The position numbers were made by a program, and so were the translations under genes. Source: JAKVKY01 sp964293585 (lineage in GTDB: Bacteria; Bacillota; Negativicutes; Acidaminococcales; Acidaminococcaceae). Taken from it: a stretch of 17,505 nt of DNA. The stretch's first letter is position 1, and each line of letters starts with the position of its first letter. This document shows positions 1-5,407 of this stretch, one piece after another. The notes under the pieces were generated by a model, which was not told where the DNA came from, did not search any database, and worked only from the letters and a program-made list of their open reading frames with translations. The stretch lies in assembly GCA_964293585.1 (NCBI GenBank), contig CAXYYS010000042.1:1-17505 (forward strand), written 5' to 3'.

Positions 1-8
1 TTTTTCAT
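1..8 (-). CDS. Start of a neighbouring minus-strand gene (partial)
   Basis: Only the first codons (ATG AAA AA) lie in the window. The reading rests on a GAGG-type Shine-Dalgarno about 8 bases upstream on the minus strand and on the position just after the CoA-transferase stop, which suggests a two-gene operon continuing off the left edge. Nothing can be said about the product. Confidence 0.45.
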
Positions 9-27
9 GGCAAACCTCGCTTGCAAA

Positions 28-1179
28 CTAAATCGCTCCGTCTTTTTTCAATTGCGCCCGGGCCGCGGTATCGTAACCCAAAGCCTGTAAAATTTCGGCA
101 TTGTGCTCGCCCAAGCGGGGCGCCCGCCGCCGGATGCTCCCCGGCGTGGCCGACATTTTAAACGCCGGCTGCACATAGGTAATTTCGCCCACGTCTTCCT
201 GTTTTTTGACTAGCATGCCGGCTTCTTTGGTTATGTCGCTGTCCAGGGCTTCGTCCACGGTATGCACCGGCGTCACGCAAAATTCGTCGGCGCCGATGAG
301 CGTCTCCCACTCCGCCAGCGTTTTAGTTTTGACGGCGGCGGCGATACGCTTAATCTGTTCGTCTTCGTGATCAAAGTCAAACTGCTGGTCCGCCAGTTCC
401 GGCGCGTTAATCAGATGGCAGAACTGACGCCAGAACTTGGGCTCGATGGTGCCCACGGTCAGGAACCGTCCGTCCTTCGTCTTATAAATATTATAATAGC
501 TGCCCAGGCGGCCAAAAGGACTGCCCCCTACCTGGCGGCAGCCTAAACGGCTGGCGATGCCCACAATCTGCAAACTTAAAGCCGTGTCGTACAAATTAAT
601 ATCCAGGCGCTGGCCTTTCCCGGTTTTTTCCCGGGCGTACAGCGCCATGGTAATCGCGGCCACAGCGTTCAAGCTGCTGCCCAGGGCGCTCACCTGCACT
701 TCGCCCACGCATAACTGTCCCGCATCGTCCAGACTATCCAGGCCTGCCAGGCCGATAACATTTAAGTCGTGGGCCGGCAGATGTTTAAATTTTCCCGTCT
801 CGCCAAAACCGGTGATGCCGCAAAAAATCAGGCGCGGATTGAGTTTTTGTAAAACTTCGTAGCCGCAGCCGATGCTGTCCAGATAACCGGGACGGAAACC
901 TTCCAGGAATACATCCGCTTCCGCCGCCAGGCGCCGCAAAATTTCCCGGCCGGCCTCGGTTTTTAAATTCAGGGTCAGGCCCCGCTTGTTGCGGTTCAGG
1001 GCCAGGTTCCAAAAACTCAGGCCCGCTTCTTTTTGCGGGGTAAAGCCCCGGCAGGGATCGCCTGCGGGCGCTTCCACCTTGATCACGTCGGCGCCGTAAT
1101 CTGCCAGCACCATGCCGCAGTATTGTCCGGGCAGCCATTTGCTAAAATCAATAACTTTAATACCTTCCAGTGCTTGCAT
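28..1179 (-). CDS. CaiB/BaiF-type family III CoA-transferase or racemase-like protein
   Basis: This 383-residue protein has the full-length family III fold signatures: N-terminal GIKVIDFSKWLPGQYCGMVL, the nucleotide-side DVIKVEAPAGD segment, ADVFLEGFRPGYLD near residue 90, and AHDLNVIGLAG near 137 (H137 is where the AMACR/MCR His lies). Family members move CoA between carboxylic acids through an aspartyl-CoA intermediate, or racemise 2-methylacyl-CoA. Hand-aligning the block before ITMALYAREKTGKGQ to AMACR places the usual catalytic Asp (AMACR D156, the Frc/CaiB D169 position) at S164; the codon at 690-688 reads AGC. The protein may therefore be inactive, altered in mechanism, or use another acid. 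The start is supported by AAGGAGA six bases before the ATG. No partner enzyme is visible, so the substrate is unknown. Confidence 0.85.
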   Translation of the reverse strand: MQALEGIKVIDFSKWLPGQYCGMVLADYGADVIKVEAPAGDPCRGFTPQKEAGLSFWNLALNRNKRGLTLNLKTEAGREILRRLAAEADVFLEGFRPGYLDSIGCGYEVLQKLNPRLIFCGITGFGETGKFKHLPAHDLNVIGLAGLDSLDDAGQLCVGEVQVSALGSSLNAVAAITMALYAREKTGKGQRLDINLYDTALSLQIVGIASRLGCRQVGGSPFGRLGSYYNIYKTKDGRFLTVGTIEPKFWRQFCHLINAPELADQQFDFDHEDEQIKRIAAAVKTKTLAEWETLIGADEFCVTPVHTVDEALDSDITKEAGMLVKKQEDVGEITYVQPAFKMSATPGSIRRRAPRLGEHNAEILQALGYDTAARAQLKKDGAI

Positions 1180-1249
1180 AGCAAATCTCCTTATAATATC
1201 TCTATCATATCTCTGTTCAACAGGGCAAGTTTGTTAATAAAGCGGGTGC

Positions 1250-1470
1250 ATCCTTGACAGTTGACAATTATAAACGGGACCGGGTGCAAGCGATACGCGA
1301 ATCGGAAGGATGCGTAGTTTTAGTAGGTTAGCGAAGCGTAGCGAGAATGAAGGCCCGGTCGCAGACCGGGAACAGCATTCGAGCAGCTGAGCCAACCACT
1401 AAAACAGCATCCTGGAGTCTTGAGCGTAGAGCTTGCACCCGGTTCTGTTTGTGACTGTTGCAAAGTGTAG
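1250..1470 (+). repeat. Structured dispersed element, copy 1
   Basis: Nested inverted repeats fill this gap. The outer helix is ACCGGGTGCAAGC (1279-1291) against its exact complement at 1431-1443. The middle helix is AGGATGC/GCATCCT (1307-1313 with 1407-1413), GTTTTAGT/ACTAAAAC (1317-1324 with 1398-1405) and GGTT/AACC (1326-1329 with 1394-1397). The inner hairpins are GAATG/CATTC and CCCGGTC/GACCGGG (1354-1360 with 1364-1370). Ends related to ATCCTTTGTAACAGTCACA occur as inverted arms near 1250-1269 and 1451-1470. A diverged copy lies at 16981-17266 in the opposite orientation. Bases 1341-1358 and 1365-1389 are identical in both copies. The boundaries are approximate. Confidence 0.8.
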
Positions 1471-1497
1471 CCGTACCCCTTTTATTATACAACAAAT

Positions 1498-1526
1498 TTG
1501 CCCAGCTCTGCCACTTACGATATAAT
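1498..1526 (+). promoter_or_regulatory. Sigma-70-type promoter for the small membrane protein gene
   Basis: TTGCCC (1498-1503) and a perfect TATAAT (1521-1526) are separated by 17 bases. They sit about 60 bases before the start codon at 1586. Confidence 0.6.
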
Positions 1527-1585
1527 AAGTATATTATAAATTTATGTCTTTTATGTGCGGCACAAATTTGCCACTCGAGGTTGCT

Positions 1586-1879
1586 ATGACAGTTGATAAT
1601 ATCTTGAACACAATTTTATTTATCATCGCCGGTTTTTGTTTCGGTATTTTTGCCAGCCGTTACAGCGTCATCGCCACGGCCAAAATTTTGACGGCCAAAA
1701 AAGTTTTTGGCGTCGGACTGCGACTTTTCTTCGGCTGCCTGGCCAGCGTGTTATTTTTGTTCATCGCCTTTATCTTTTTCCCGCTCTGGCTGAGCACCCA
1801 TACCATCATCGGTGCCTTTGTCTATTATGCCGTGCTGATTTTTTATTACAGCGTGGGCTGGCGCAGGCTGCATAAATAA
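1586..1879 (+). CDS. Small three-helix membrane protein of unknown function
   Basis: This 97-residue protein is very hydrophobic. Likely membrane segments are at about residues 6-24, 47-68 and 72-90, with a short basic loop (TAKILTAKKVFG) between the first two and a basic C-terminus (GWRRLHK). I do not recognise a family. The start at 1586 is chosen over the upstream in-frame ATG at 1544 because GAGG lies five bases before it and the upstream residues are not hydrophobic. The gene has its own promoter, lies just downstream of the structured repeat, and converges on the rclA-like gene across a shared terminator. No neighbour hints at a role. Confidence 0.7.
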   Translation: MTVDNILNTILFIIAGFCFGIFASRYSVIATAKILTAKKVFGVGLRLFFGCLASVLFLFIAFIFFPLWLSTHTIIGAFVYYAVLIFYYSVGWRRLHK

Positions 1880-1970
1880 AAAAAACCAGGCCCGGCCTGG
1901 CTGCTACTTACAGAAACCCCATCCCGGTTCCCGGGCAAGAAAGCAGCAGCGCAGCGGCGCCTGGTTTTTT
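1880..1970. terminator. Bidirectional terminator and structured spacer between convergent genes
   Basis: AAAAAACCAGGC (1880-1891) is the exact complement of GCCTGGTTTTTT (1959-1970), giving a U-tract in both directions. A compact local hairpin (CCAGGC-CCG-GCCTGG, 1886-1900) followed by T's on the minus strand suits termination of the reductase gene. A further small hairpin (CCCGG-TTC-CCGGG, from 1923) lies inside the loop. Confidence 0.75.
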
Positions 1971-1977
1971 AATGTTT

Positions 1978-3348
1978 TTATAAGCTAAACAGGTCGTTCA
2001 GCGCCTCGCTCATGGTGGGGTGCGTAAAGACCTGGTCCCGGAGCACGGTGTAATCTGCGTTCAGATCCATGGCCAGTTTGACGATGTTGATCATCTCGTA
2101 GCTTTCTTCGCAGAGTAACATAGCGCCCAGGATCTTGTGGGTTTCGGCATCCACGACGGCTTTTAAAAGGCCGGCCGGGTGACGGAGCACCTGCGCTTTG
2201 GGAATAGCCGCAGCCGGCATACTCAGCACTTTTACCTTATGCCCGGCAGCTTTAGCTTCGGTCTCGGACAAACCTACCCGGGAGAAAGCCGGGTCGATGA
2301 AAACGCTGAAAGGAACATTTTTTCTTTCCGCCAGCGTATACTTGCCCTGACCTTCGAGCTGCCCCTTCACGATGCGGAAATCGTCCAGGGACACGTAGGT
2401 GAATTGCAAGCCGCCTGCCACATCGCCCATCGCCCAGATATTGGGAGCGGTAGTTTTCAGTCCGGCATCGGTCTTGACTGCGCCCCGGGGCGTAACTTCC
2501 ACCCCGGCAGCCTCCAGGTTAAGCCCGTCCGTGTTGGGACGGCGGCCGGTGGCAACCAGCACTGCTTCGCCAGCCACGCTTTCGGGTTTTCCTTCCCGGA
2601 TGTAGTTGACGGTGGCCACGTTCCCCTGACTGGTGACGCCGGTGATGGCAGCGCCAAAAACAAACTTGACGCCTTTATTTTCCAGCACCTGCTGGATGGC
2701 TGCCGCCACATCCCGGTCCTCGCGGGGTACCAGGAGGGACAGATCCTGCACCACGGTTACCTGGCTGCCAAAAGTAGCGTACATGGAAGCGAACTCCAGC
2801 CCGATATAGCCGCCGCCGATAATGGTCAGGCGCCGGGGCAAAAGGTCCAGTTCCATCAGGCTTTTGCTGTCAAAGACCAGCGCGTTGTCCTTGATTCCCG
2901 GGATGGACGGGATAACAGACACGCTGCCGGTATTTATAAAAAACCGCTCGGCTATCAAATTGCTGACGCCGGCGGCGGTTTTCACCGCAATTTCTGTATT
3001 ACTCACGAAAGACGCCGTACCGTCAATCACGGTAGCGTTGGGATTGCCCGCCAGCTTGTCATAATTTTTCTGGCGCAGCATACCGGTGAGACGGCGTTTT
3101 TCGGCAATAGCCGCTCCGTAACGGGTGGCCTGAGTCTCAAAATCTGTGCTGTCACAGCATTTGTGAACGTTCAAGCCGCTGGTCACCAGACTTTTAGACG
3201 GGATGCAGCCTACATTGATACAGGTACCGCCGTACATCTGGTTATCTTTTTCAATCAGGGCTACCCGGCGGCCCTTGCCTGCCAGATACCCGGCCAGGGT
3301 TTTGCCGCCCTTGCCGAAGCCGATGATAATATCGTCAAAATGTTGCAT
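1978..3348 (-). CDS. rclA: RclA/MerA-type flavoprotein disulfide reductase
   Basis: This is a 456-residue FAD- and NAD(P)H-dependent pyridine nucleotide-disulfide oxidoreductase. It opens with the dinucleotide-binding segment IIIGFGKGGKTLAGYLA and has the redox pair in GGTCINVGC (C43, C48). A second Rossmann segment (IIGGGYIGLEFASMYATFG), the FAD-binding NIWAMGDVAGGLQFTYVSLDD, and the C-terminal dimer motif THPTMSEALNDLFSL (H443, E448) follow. The N-terminus, the GGLQFTYVSLDD block and the tail match E. coli RclA closely from memory. RclA and its Gram-positive counterparts protect against hypochlorous and hypothiocyanous acid; RclA also acts on Cu(II). AAAGGAG lies six bases before the ATG. 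It is the last gene of the rhodanese-HypR-RclA operon. Mercuric or dihydrolipoamide reductase is less likely, because no HMA domain, C-terminal vicinal Cys pair or dehydrogenase neighbours are present. Confidence 0.88.
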   Translation of the reverse strand: MQHFDDIIIGFGKGGKTLAGYLAGKGRRVALIEKDNQMYGGTCINVGCIPSKSLVTSGLNVHKCCDSTDFETQATRYGAAIAEKRRLTGMLRQKNYDKLAGNPNATVIDGTASFVSNTEIAVKTAAGVSNLIAERFFINTGSVSVIPSIPGIKDNALVFDSKSLMELDLLPRRLTIIGGGYIGLEFASMYATFGSQVTVVQDLSLLVPREDRDVAAAIQQVLENKGVKFVFGAAITGVTSQGNVATVNYIREGKPESVAGEAVLVATGRRPNTDGLNLEAAGVEVTPRGAVKTDAGLKTTAPNIWAMGDVAGGLQFTYVSLDDFRIVKGQLEGQGKYTLAERKNVPFSVFIDPAFSRVGLSETEAKAAGHKVKVLSMPAAAIPKAQVLRHPAGLLKAVVDAETHKILGAMLLCEESYEMINIVKLAMDLNADYTVLRDQVFTHPTMSEALNDLFSL

Positions 3349-3375
3349 GAATTTCTCCTTTACTTAATCGTTATG

Positions 3376-3405
3376 AACGCCGTGGAAAATCCACGGCGTT
3401 TTTTT
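3376..3405 (+). terminator. Terminator-like hairpin in the hypR-rclA gap
   Basis: ACGCCGTGGA (3377-3386) pairs perfectly with TCCACGGCGT across a three-base loop and is followed by seven T's on the plus strand. The U-tract faces against the operon, so it would stop antisense transcripts entering hypR. For the operon itself it is only a hairpin followed by TTCAT, which may damp read-through or protect mRNA ends. Confidence 0.6.
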
Positions 3406-3438
3406 AGACACGCTGCCCGGAGACAACGTGGAGCCAGT

Positions 3439-3864
3439 CTAGGAAACTTTTTTCTTAAACAGCTGGGCGCTGATGTCGCTGATGGTAATCTGCTGTAATT
3501 TTACGCAGCAGGCTTCATCCAGGCTTGCGGCCAGGTCATCCATAACGGCGCCCATGCCGGTGGAAATCAGACAAGCCTTATACGGATGGTCGATGCGCCA
3601 GCCGGGTTTAACCACCTGGGCACCCACGGCACGCAGCACCTGCAGCAGGGTAATTTTTTCCTGGGGAACCTTGAGCAGATAACCGCCTTCACTGCCGGAT
3701 CTGGTTTCTACCAAACCGGCCTGACGCAGTTCGCTCATCACCTTGCGGATACGGGCAGGATTTGTGCAGGCACTTTTAGAAAGTTCTTCGCTGGAAATGT
3801 TACGCTGTAAGTGATTGGCCAGATAAGCCAGAACATGCACTGCAATAATAAATTCACCGTTCAT
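3439..3864 (-). CDS. hypR: HypR-like Rrf2-family redox-sensing repressor
   Basis: This 141-residue Rrf2-type winged-helix regulator has the HTH around residues 24-48 (SSEELSKSACTNPARIRKVMSELRQAG) and the wing motif SGSEGGYLL near 56. Cysteines are C33, C98, C119 and C120. The spaced Cys trio that holds the Fe-S cluster of IscR/NsrR is absent, so thiol sensing is more likely. In Staphylococcus aureus, HypR (Rrf2 family) sits beside the flavin disulfide reductase gene merA and senses HOCl through a Cys33-Cys99' disulfide. C33/C98 and the adjacent RclA/MerA homologue fit that arrangement. The ATG directly follows the rhodanese stop with no gap, so translation is probably coupled. It probably represses its own operon through the 19-bp dyads upstream. 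The family assignment is firm; the HypR identity is inferred. Confidence 0.82.
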   Translation of the reverse strand: MNGEFIIAVHVLAYLANHLQRNISSEELSKSACTNPARIRKVMSELRQAGLVETRSGSEGGYLLKVPQEKITLLQVLRAVGAQVVKPGWRIDHPYKACLISTGMGAVMDDLAASLDEACCVKLQQITISDISAQLFKKKVS

Positions 3865-4347
3865 TTATTTTACGACCTCGTGTTTCCAGGTATTGATGCC
3901 GCCAAAATCATAGATGCCGGTATAACCCTGGGCCACTAATTTGTCGGAGGCTAACTTGCTGCGGCGGCCGCTGTGGCAGTACACCAGAATTTCGGCGTTC
4001 TTGTCCGGCAGCGCCTTGGGCTGATTCATCTCATCAATGGTATCCAGGGGCACATTGATGGCGTTCTTAATATGTCCGTCTTTATATTCCGCCGGGGTGC
4101 GTACATCTACGATAACTACTTTAGGGTTTTTATCCATACGTTCCTTGGCTTCTTCCTGAGAGATCTTGTGGTAAACTGCTTTCATCATCACGTTATCCTT
4201 CGCTTTCGTCTCGGCGCCCATCGTACTGGTAGTAGACGGCGGTTTCATCATATCATCTTTAGGGGCGGTGGCAGCGTTACTGCAGGCAGTTACGCCCAGG
4301 GTGGCGGCGATCAGGGCCGCGGTTACTACGAATAATTTTGCTTGCAT
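3865..4347 (-). CDS. Lipoprotein rhodanese (extracytoplasmic sulfurtransferase)
   Basis: This 160-residue protein has a type II signal peptide (MQAKLFVVTAALIAATLG) with lipobox VTAC, so C22 would be lipidated. A Lys/Thr/Ala-rich linker runs to about residue 55. A single rhodanese domain then carries VVIVDVRTPAEYKDGHIKNA and the active-site loop VYCHSGRRS, with catalytic C124. Single-domain rhodaneses carry persulfide sulfur to acceptors such as cyanide or thiols. The start at 4347 (AAGGAGAG eight bases upstream) is preferred over an in-frame ATG at 4416, because it gives a proper signal peptide. It is the first gene of the operon with hypR and rclA, which suggests sulfur or thiol handling at the cell surface during hypohalous or hypothiocyanous stress. 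That last point is inference. Confidence 0.87.
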   Translation of the reverse strand: MQAKLFVVTAALIAATLGVTACSNAATAPKDDMMKPPSTTSTMGAETKAKDNVMMKAVYHKISQEEAKERMDKNPKVVIVDVRTPAEYKDGHIKNAINVPLDTIDEMNQPKALPDKNAEILVYCHSGRRSKLASDKLVAQGYTGIYDFGGINTWKHEVVK

Positions 4348-4434
4348 GTTTGTCACTCTCCTTTTTAAAATTGTGGCTCTAAACTTATCAGGGAAAATAC
4401 TTTTGTGGACCACCATTAGTTTTATTTTTTGATT

Positions 4435-4453
4435 TGTAATTTTTAGGATTACA
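4435..4453. promoter_or_regulatory. Putative operator 1 (TGTAA-N9-TTACA dyad)
   Basis: TGTAATTTTTAGGATTACA has perfect TGTAAT/ATTACA arms. It lies just downstream of the rhodanese-operon -10, where bound protein would block transcription. It is probably a HypR/Rrf2 site. Confidence 0.5.
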
Positions 4454-4465
4454 TTTCATGGCCTA

Positions 4466-4494
4466 AGTGTAACAATAAAAATTACAGTTGTCAA
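4466..4494 (-). promoter_or_regulatory. Promoter of the rhodanese-hypR-rclA operon
   Basis: On the minus strand a perfect TTGACA (4494-4489) and TACACT (4471-4466) are 17 bases apart. They lie about 120 bases upstream of the lipoprotein start codon. Confidence 0.7.
4468..4486. promoter_or_regulatory. Putative operator 2 (TGTAA-N9-TTACA dyad)
   Basis: TGTAACAATAAAAATTACA is a second 19-base dyad, 33 bases from operator 1 (about three helical turns). It covers the -10/-35 spacer, so a bound dimer would occlude RNA polymerase. Confidence 0.5.
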
Positions 4495-4520
4495 GAGGGA
4501 TTTTAAAAATTTTTTCCGGG

Positions 4521-4566
4521 CCGGCGGGAGAGCGCGCGTACTCAAGCGTACGTAAGCGATCACGCC
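4521..4566 (+). repeat. 46-bp intergenic repeat, copy 1
   Basis: It matches 5300-5345 in 44 of 46 bases, in the same orientation. The two differences fall together in a hairpin loop. GGCG/CGCC ends enclose a CGTAC/GTACG hairpin with loop TCAAGC. Confidence 0.8.
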
Positions 4567-4571
4567 CCCAT

Positions 4572-4598
4572 AAAAATAACCCGCCCCCAGGGGCGGGT
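4572..4598 (-). terminator. Intrinsic terminator of the toxin-antitoxin operon
   Basis: ACCCGCCCC (4579-4587) pairs with GGGGCGGGT (4590-4598). On the minus strand it is followed by TTATTTTTA. It lies 16 bases past the toxin stop. Confidence 0.8.
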
Positions 4599-4614
4599 CA
4601 TAAGTTTAGCTGAA

Positions 4615-4884
4615 TTATTTTTCGTAATGAGTCCACATACTGATAATTTTTACCGTCTGGATATTTTCCAGGATTTGATAAACTAAACGATGTTGAATAT
4701 TAATCCTGCGAGAATAAGCTCCTGCCAAATCCCCCACCAATTTTTCATAAGGAGGCGGAGATTGATATGGGTTTTCCCTTAACAAATCTATCAGCTTCTT
4801 CACTTTTTTATCCAACCGGACCGCTTTCAACTTGGGAATATCTTTAAGCGCGTCCCTGGTATAAACAATTTTATAAGTTACCAT
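4615..4884 (-). CDS. yoeB: YoeB/Txe-family mRNA interferase toxin
   Basis: This 89-residue RelE-superfamily toxin has the YoeB signature: NPYQSPPPYEKLVGDLAGAY, then SRRINIQHRLVY, and the C-terminal HYEK. Residues matching the YoeB active site are E47, R59/R60, H65-R66, H86 and Y87. YoeB cuts mRNA on the ribosome. The ATG overlaps the antitoxin's last codons by seven bases, the usual translational coupling of such pairs. All catalytic positions are present, so it is predicted to be active. A Txe name would fit equally well. Confidence 0.88.
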   Translation of the reverse strand: MVTYKIVYTRDALKDIPKLKAVRLDKKVKKLIDLLRENPYQSPPPYEKLVGDLAGAYSRRINIQHRLVYQILENIQTVKIISMWTHYEK

Positions 4885-5126
4885 TTAACTTTATCCTCGG
4901 CAACACATTTTTCCATGGGTTCCTTCAAACCACGGATAATTTTTTCTTTCATACCGGGAATCGAACTTAAATAAACCGTTTCCATAAGACCGTTATAATC
5001 TTCCTCGCTCAGGATTACAACATTGCCGTCCTTGGTGCTGATATTAACCGGCTCATTATATTTAATGGTATTGCTCAAGGTGCCAAAAATATTTTTTCTA
5101 AAGTTAGTTACGTTCATAATTTGCAT
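4878..5126 (-). CDS. yefM: YefM/Phd-family antitoxin
   Basis: This antitoxin is about 82 residues long. The Phd/YefM fold motif is NVTNFRKNIFGTLSNTIKYNEPVNISTKDGNVVILSEEDYNGLMET, read as separate strands and helices: an N-terminal DNA-binding dimer and the VVILSEEDYNGL helix. A more variable charged C-terminus (KEPMEKCVAEDKVKW) would wrap the toxin. The ATG at 5126 is preferred, with AGGTG/GAGG in the upstream leader; a GTG at 5135 and an ATG at 5117 are possible alternatives. With the toxin it should repress the promoter at 5147-5175. Confidence 0.85.
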   Translation of the reverse strand: MQIMNVTNFRKNIFGTLSNTIKYNEPVNISTKDGNVVILSEEDYNGLMETVYLSSIPGMKEKIIRGLKEPMEKCVAEDKVKW

Positions 5127-5140
5127 AATCCTCACCTCGT

Positions 5141-5175
5141 ATGTACATTATAACGTACATTTATTTTTTTGACAA
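5141..5175 (-). promoter_or_regulatory. Toxin-antitoxin promoter with overlapping operator
   Basis: On the minus strand TTGTCA (5175-5170) and a perfect TATAAT (5152-5147) are 17 bases apart. The dyad ATGTAC-N8-GTACAT (5141-5160) is centred on the -10, as expected for autorepression by the antitoxin-toxin complex. Confidence 0.75.
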
Positions 5176-5265
5176 GTAGCACCAGTACCAGAAGAAGCAA
5201 AATTACTCGGTTATCTGGCGGCTTGACCCTTGGGCAAAGTTCTGCGTCTTCAGGCCGCAGGCAGA

Positions 5266-5382
5266 AAATAAAAAATGGGCCGGGTACGAGGCGGCGGCAC
5301 CGGCGGGAGAGCGCGCGTACTCAAATGTACGTAAGCGATCACGCCGGCGCCGTCAACAAAGTAGGCGGTCCGGTTTTTATTT
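5266..5382 (-). repeat. Long hairpin containing 46-bp repeat copy 2; probable DUF362 terminator
   Basis: Repeat copy 2 is at 5300-5345. Here its ends extend into a longer stem, GGCGGCACCGGCG (5293-5305) against 5342-5354 with 12 of 13 paired. Distal arms AAATAAAAA (5266-5274) and TTTTTATTT (5374-5382) carry CCGG next to them. On the minus strand the hairpin ends in a T-rich tract, so it can terminate the DUF362 gene that stops at 5408. The stretch 5176-5265 holds only a weak CTGCG/CGCAG hairpin and no gene. Confidence 0.65.
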
Positions 5383-5407
5383 GCTAAAACTCGCACTGAC
5401 TATAAAA

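Noticed and set aside
1279..1443. HEARO/omega-RNA or group II intron fragment
   Set aside because: No IscB/TnpB or reverse transcriptase gene is near, and the core does not match what I remember of those RNAs; a covariance search would decide.
2179..3498. 439-codon open frame on the plus strand
   Set aside because: It lies antisense to the clear rclA and hypR genes, has no family motifs and low-quality composition; it is a shadow of high-GC third positions.
4348..4416. Upstream start for the rhodanese (23 extra residues)
   Set aside because: It would bury the lipoprotein signal peptide, and the downstream ATG has a strong ribosome site.
4521..5345. Integron-type attC sites around the toxin-antitoxin cassette
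   Set aside because: The repeats lack the RYYYAAC/GTTRRRY core pairs and no integrase is present; a simple repeat family fits better.
5169..5387. 72-codon frame over the second 46-bp repeat
   Set aside because: It is Ser/Arg/Gly-rich, over a long hairpin, and copy 1 has no matching frame.
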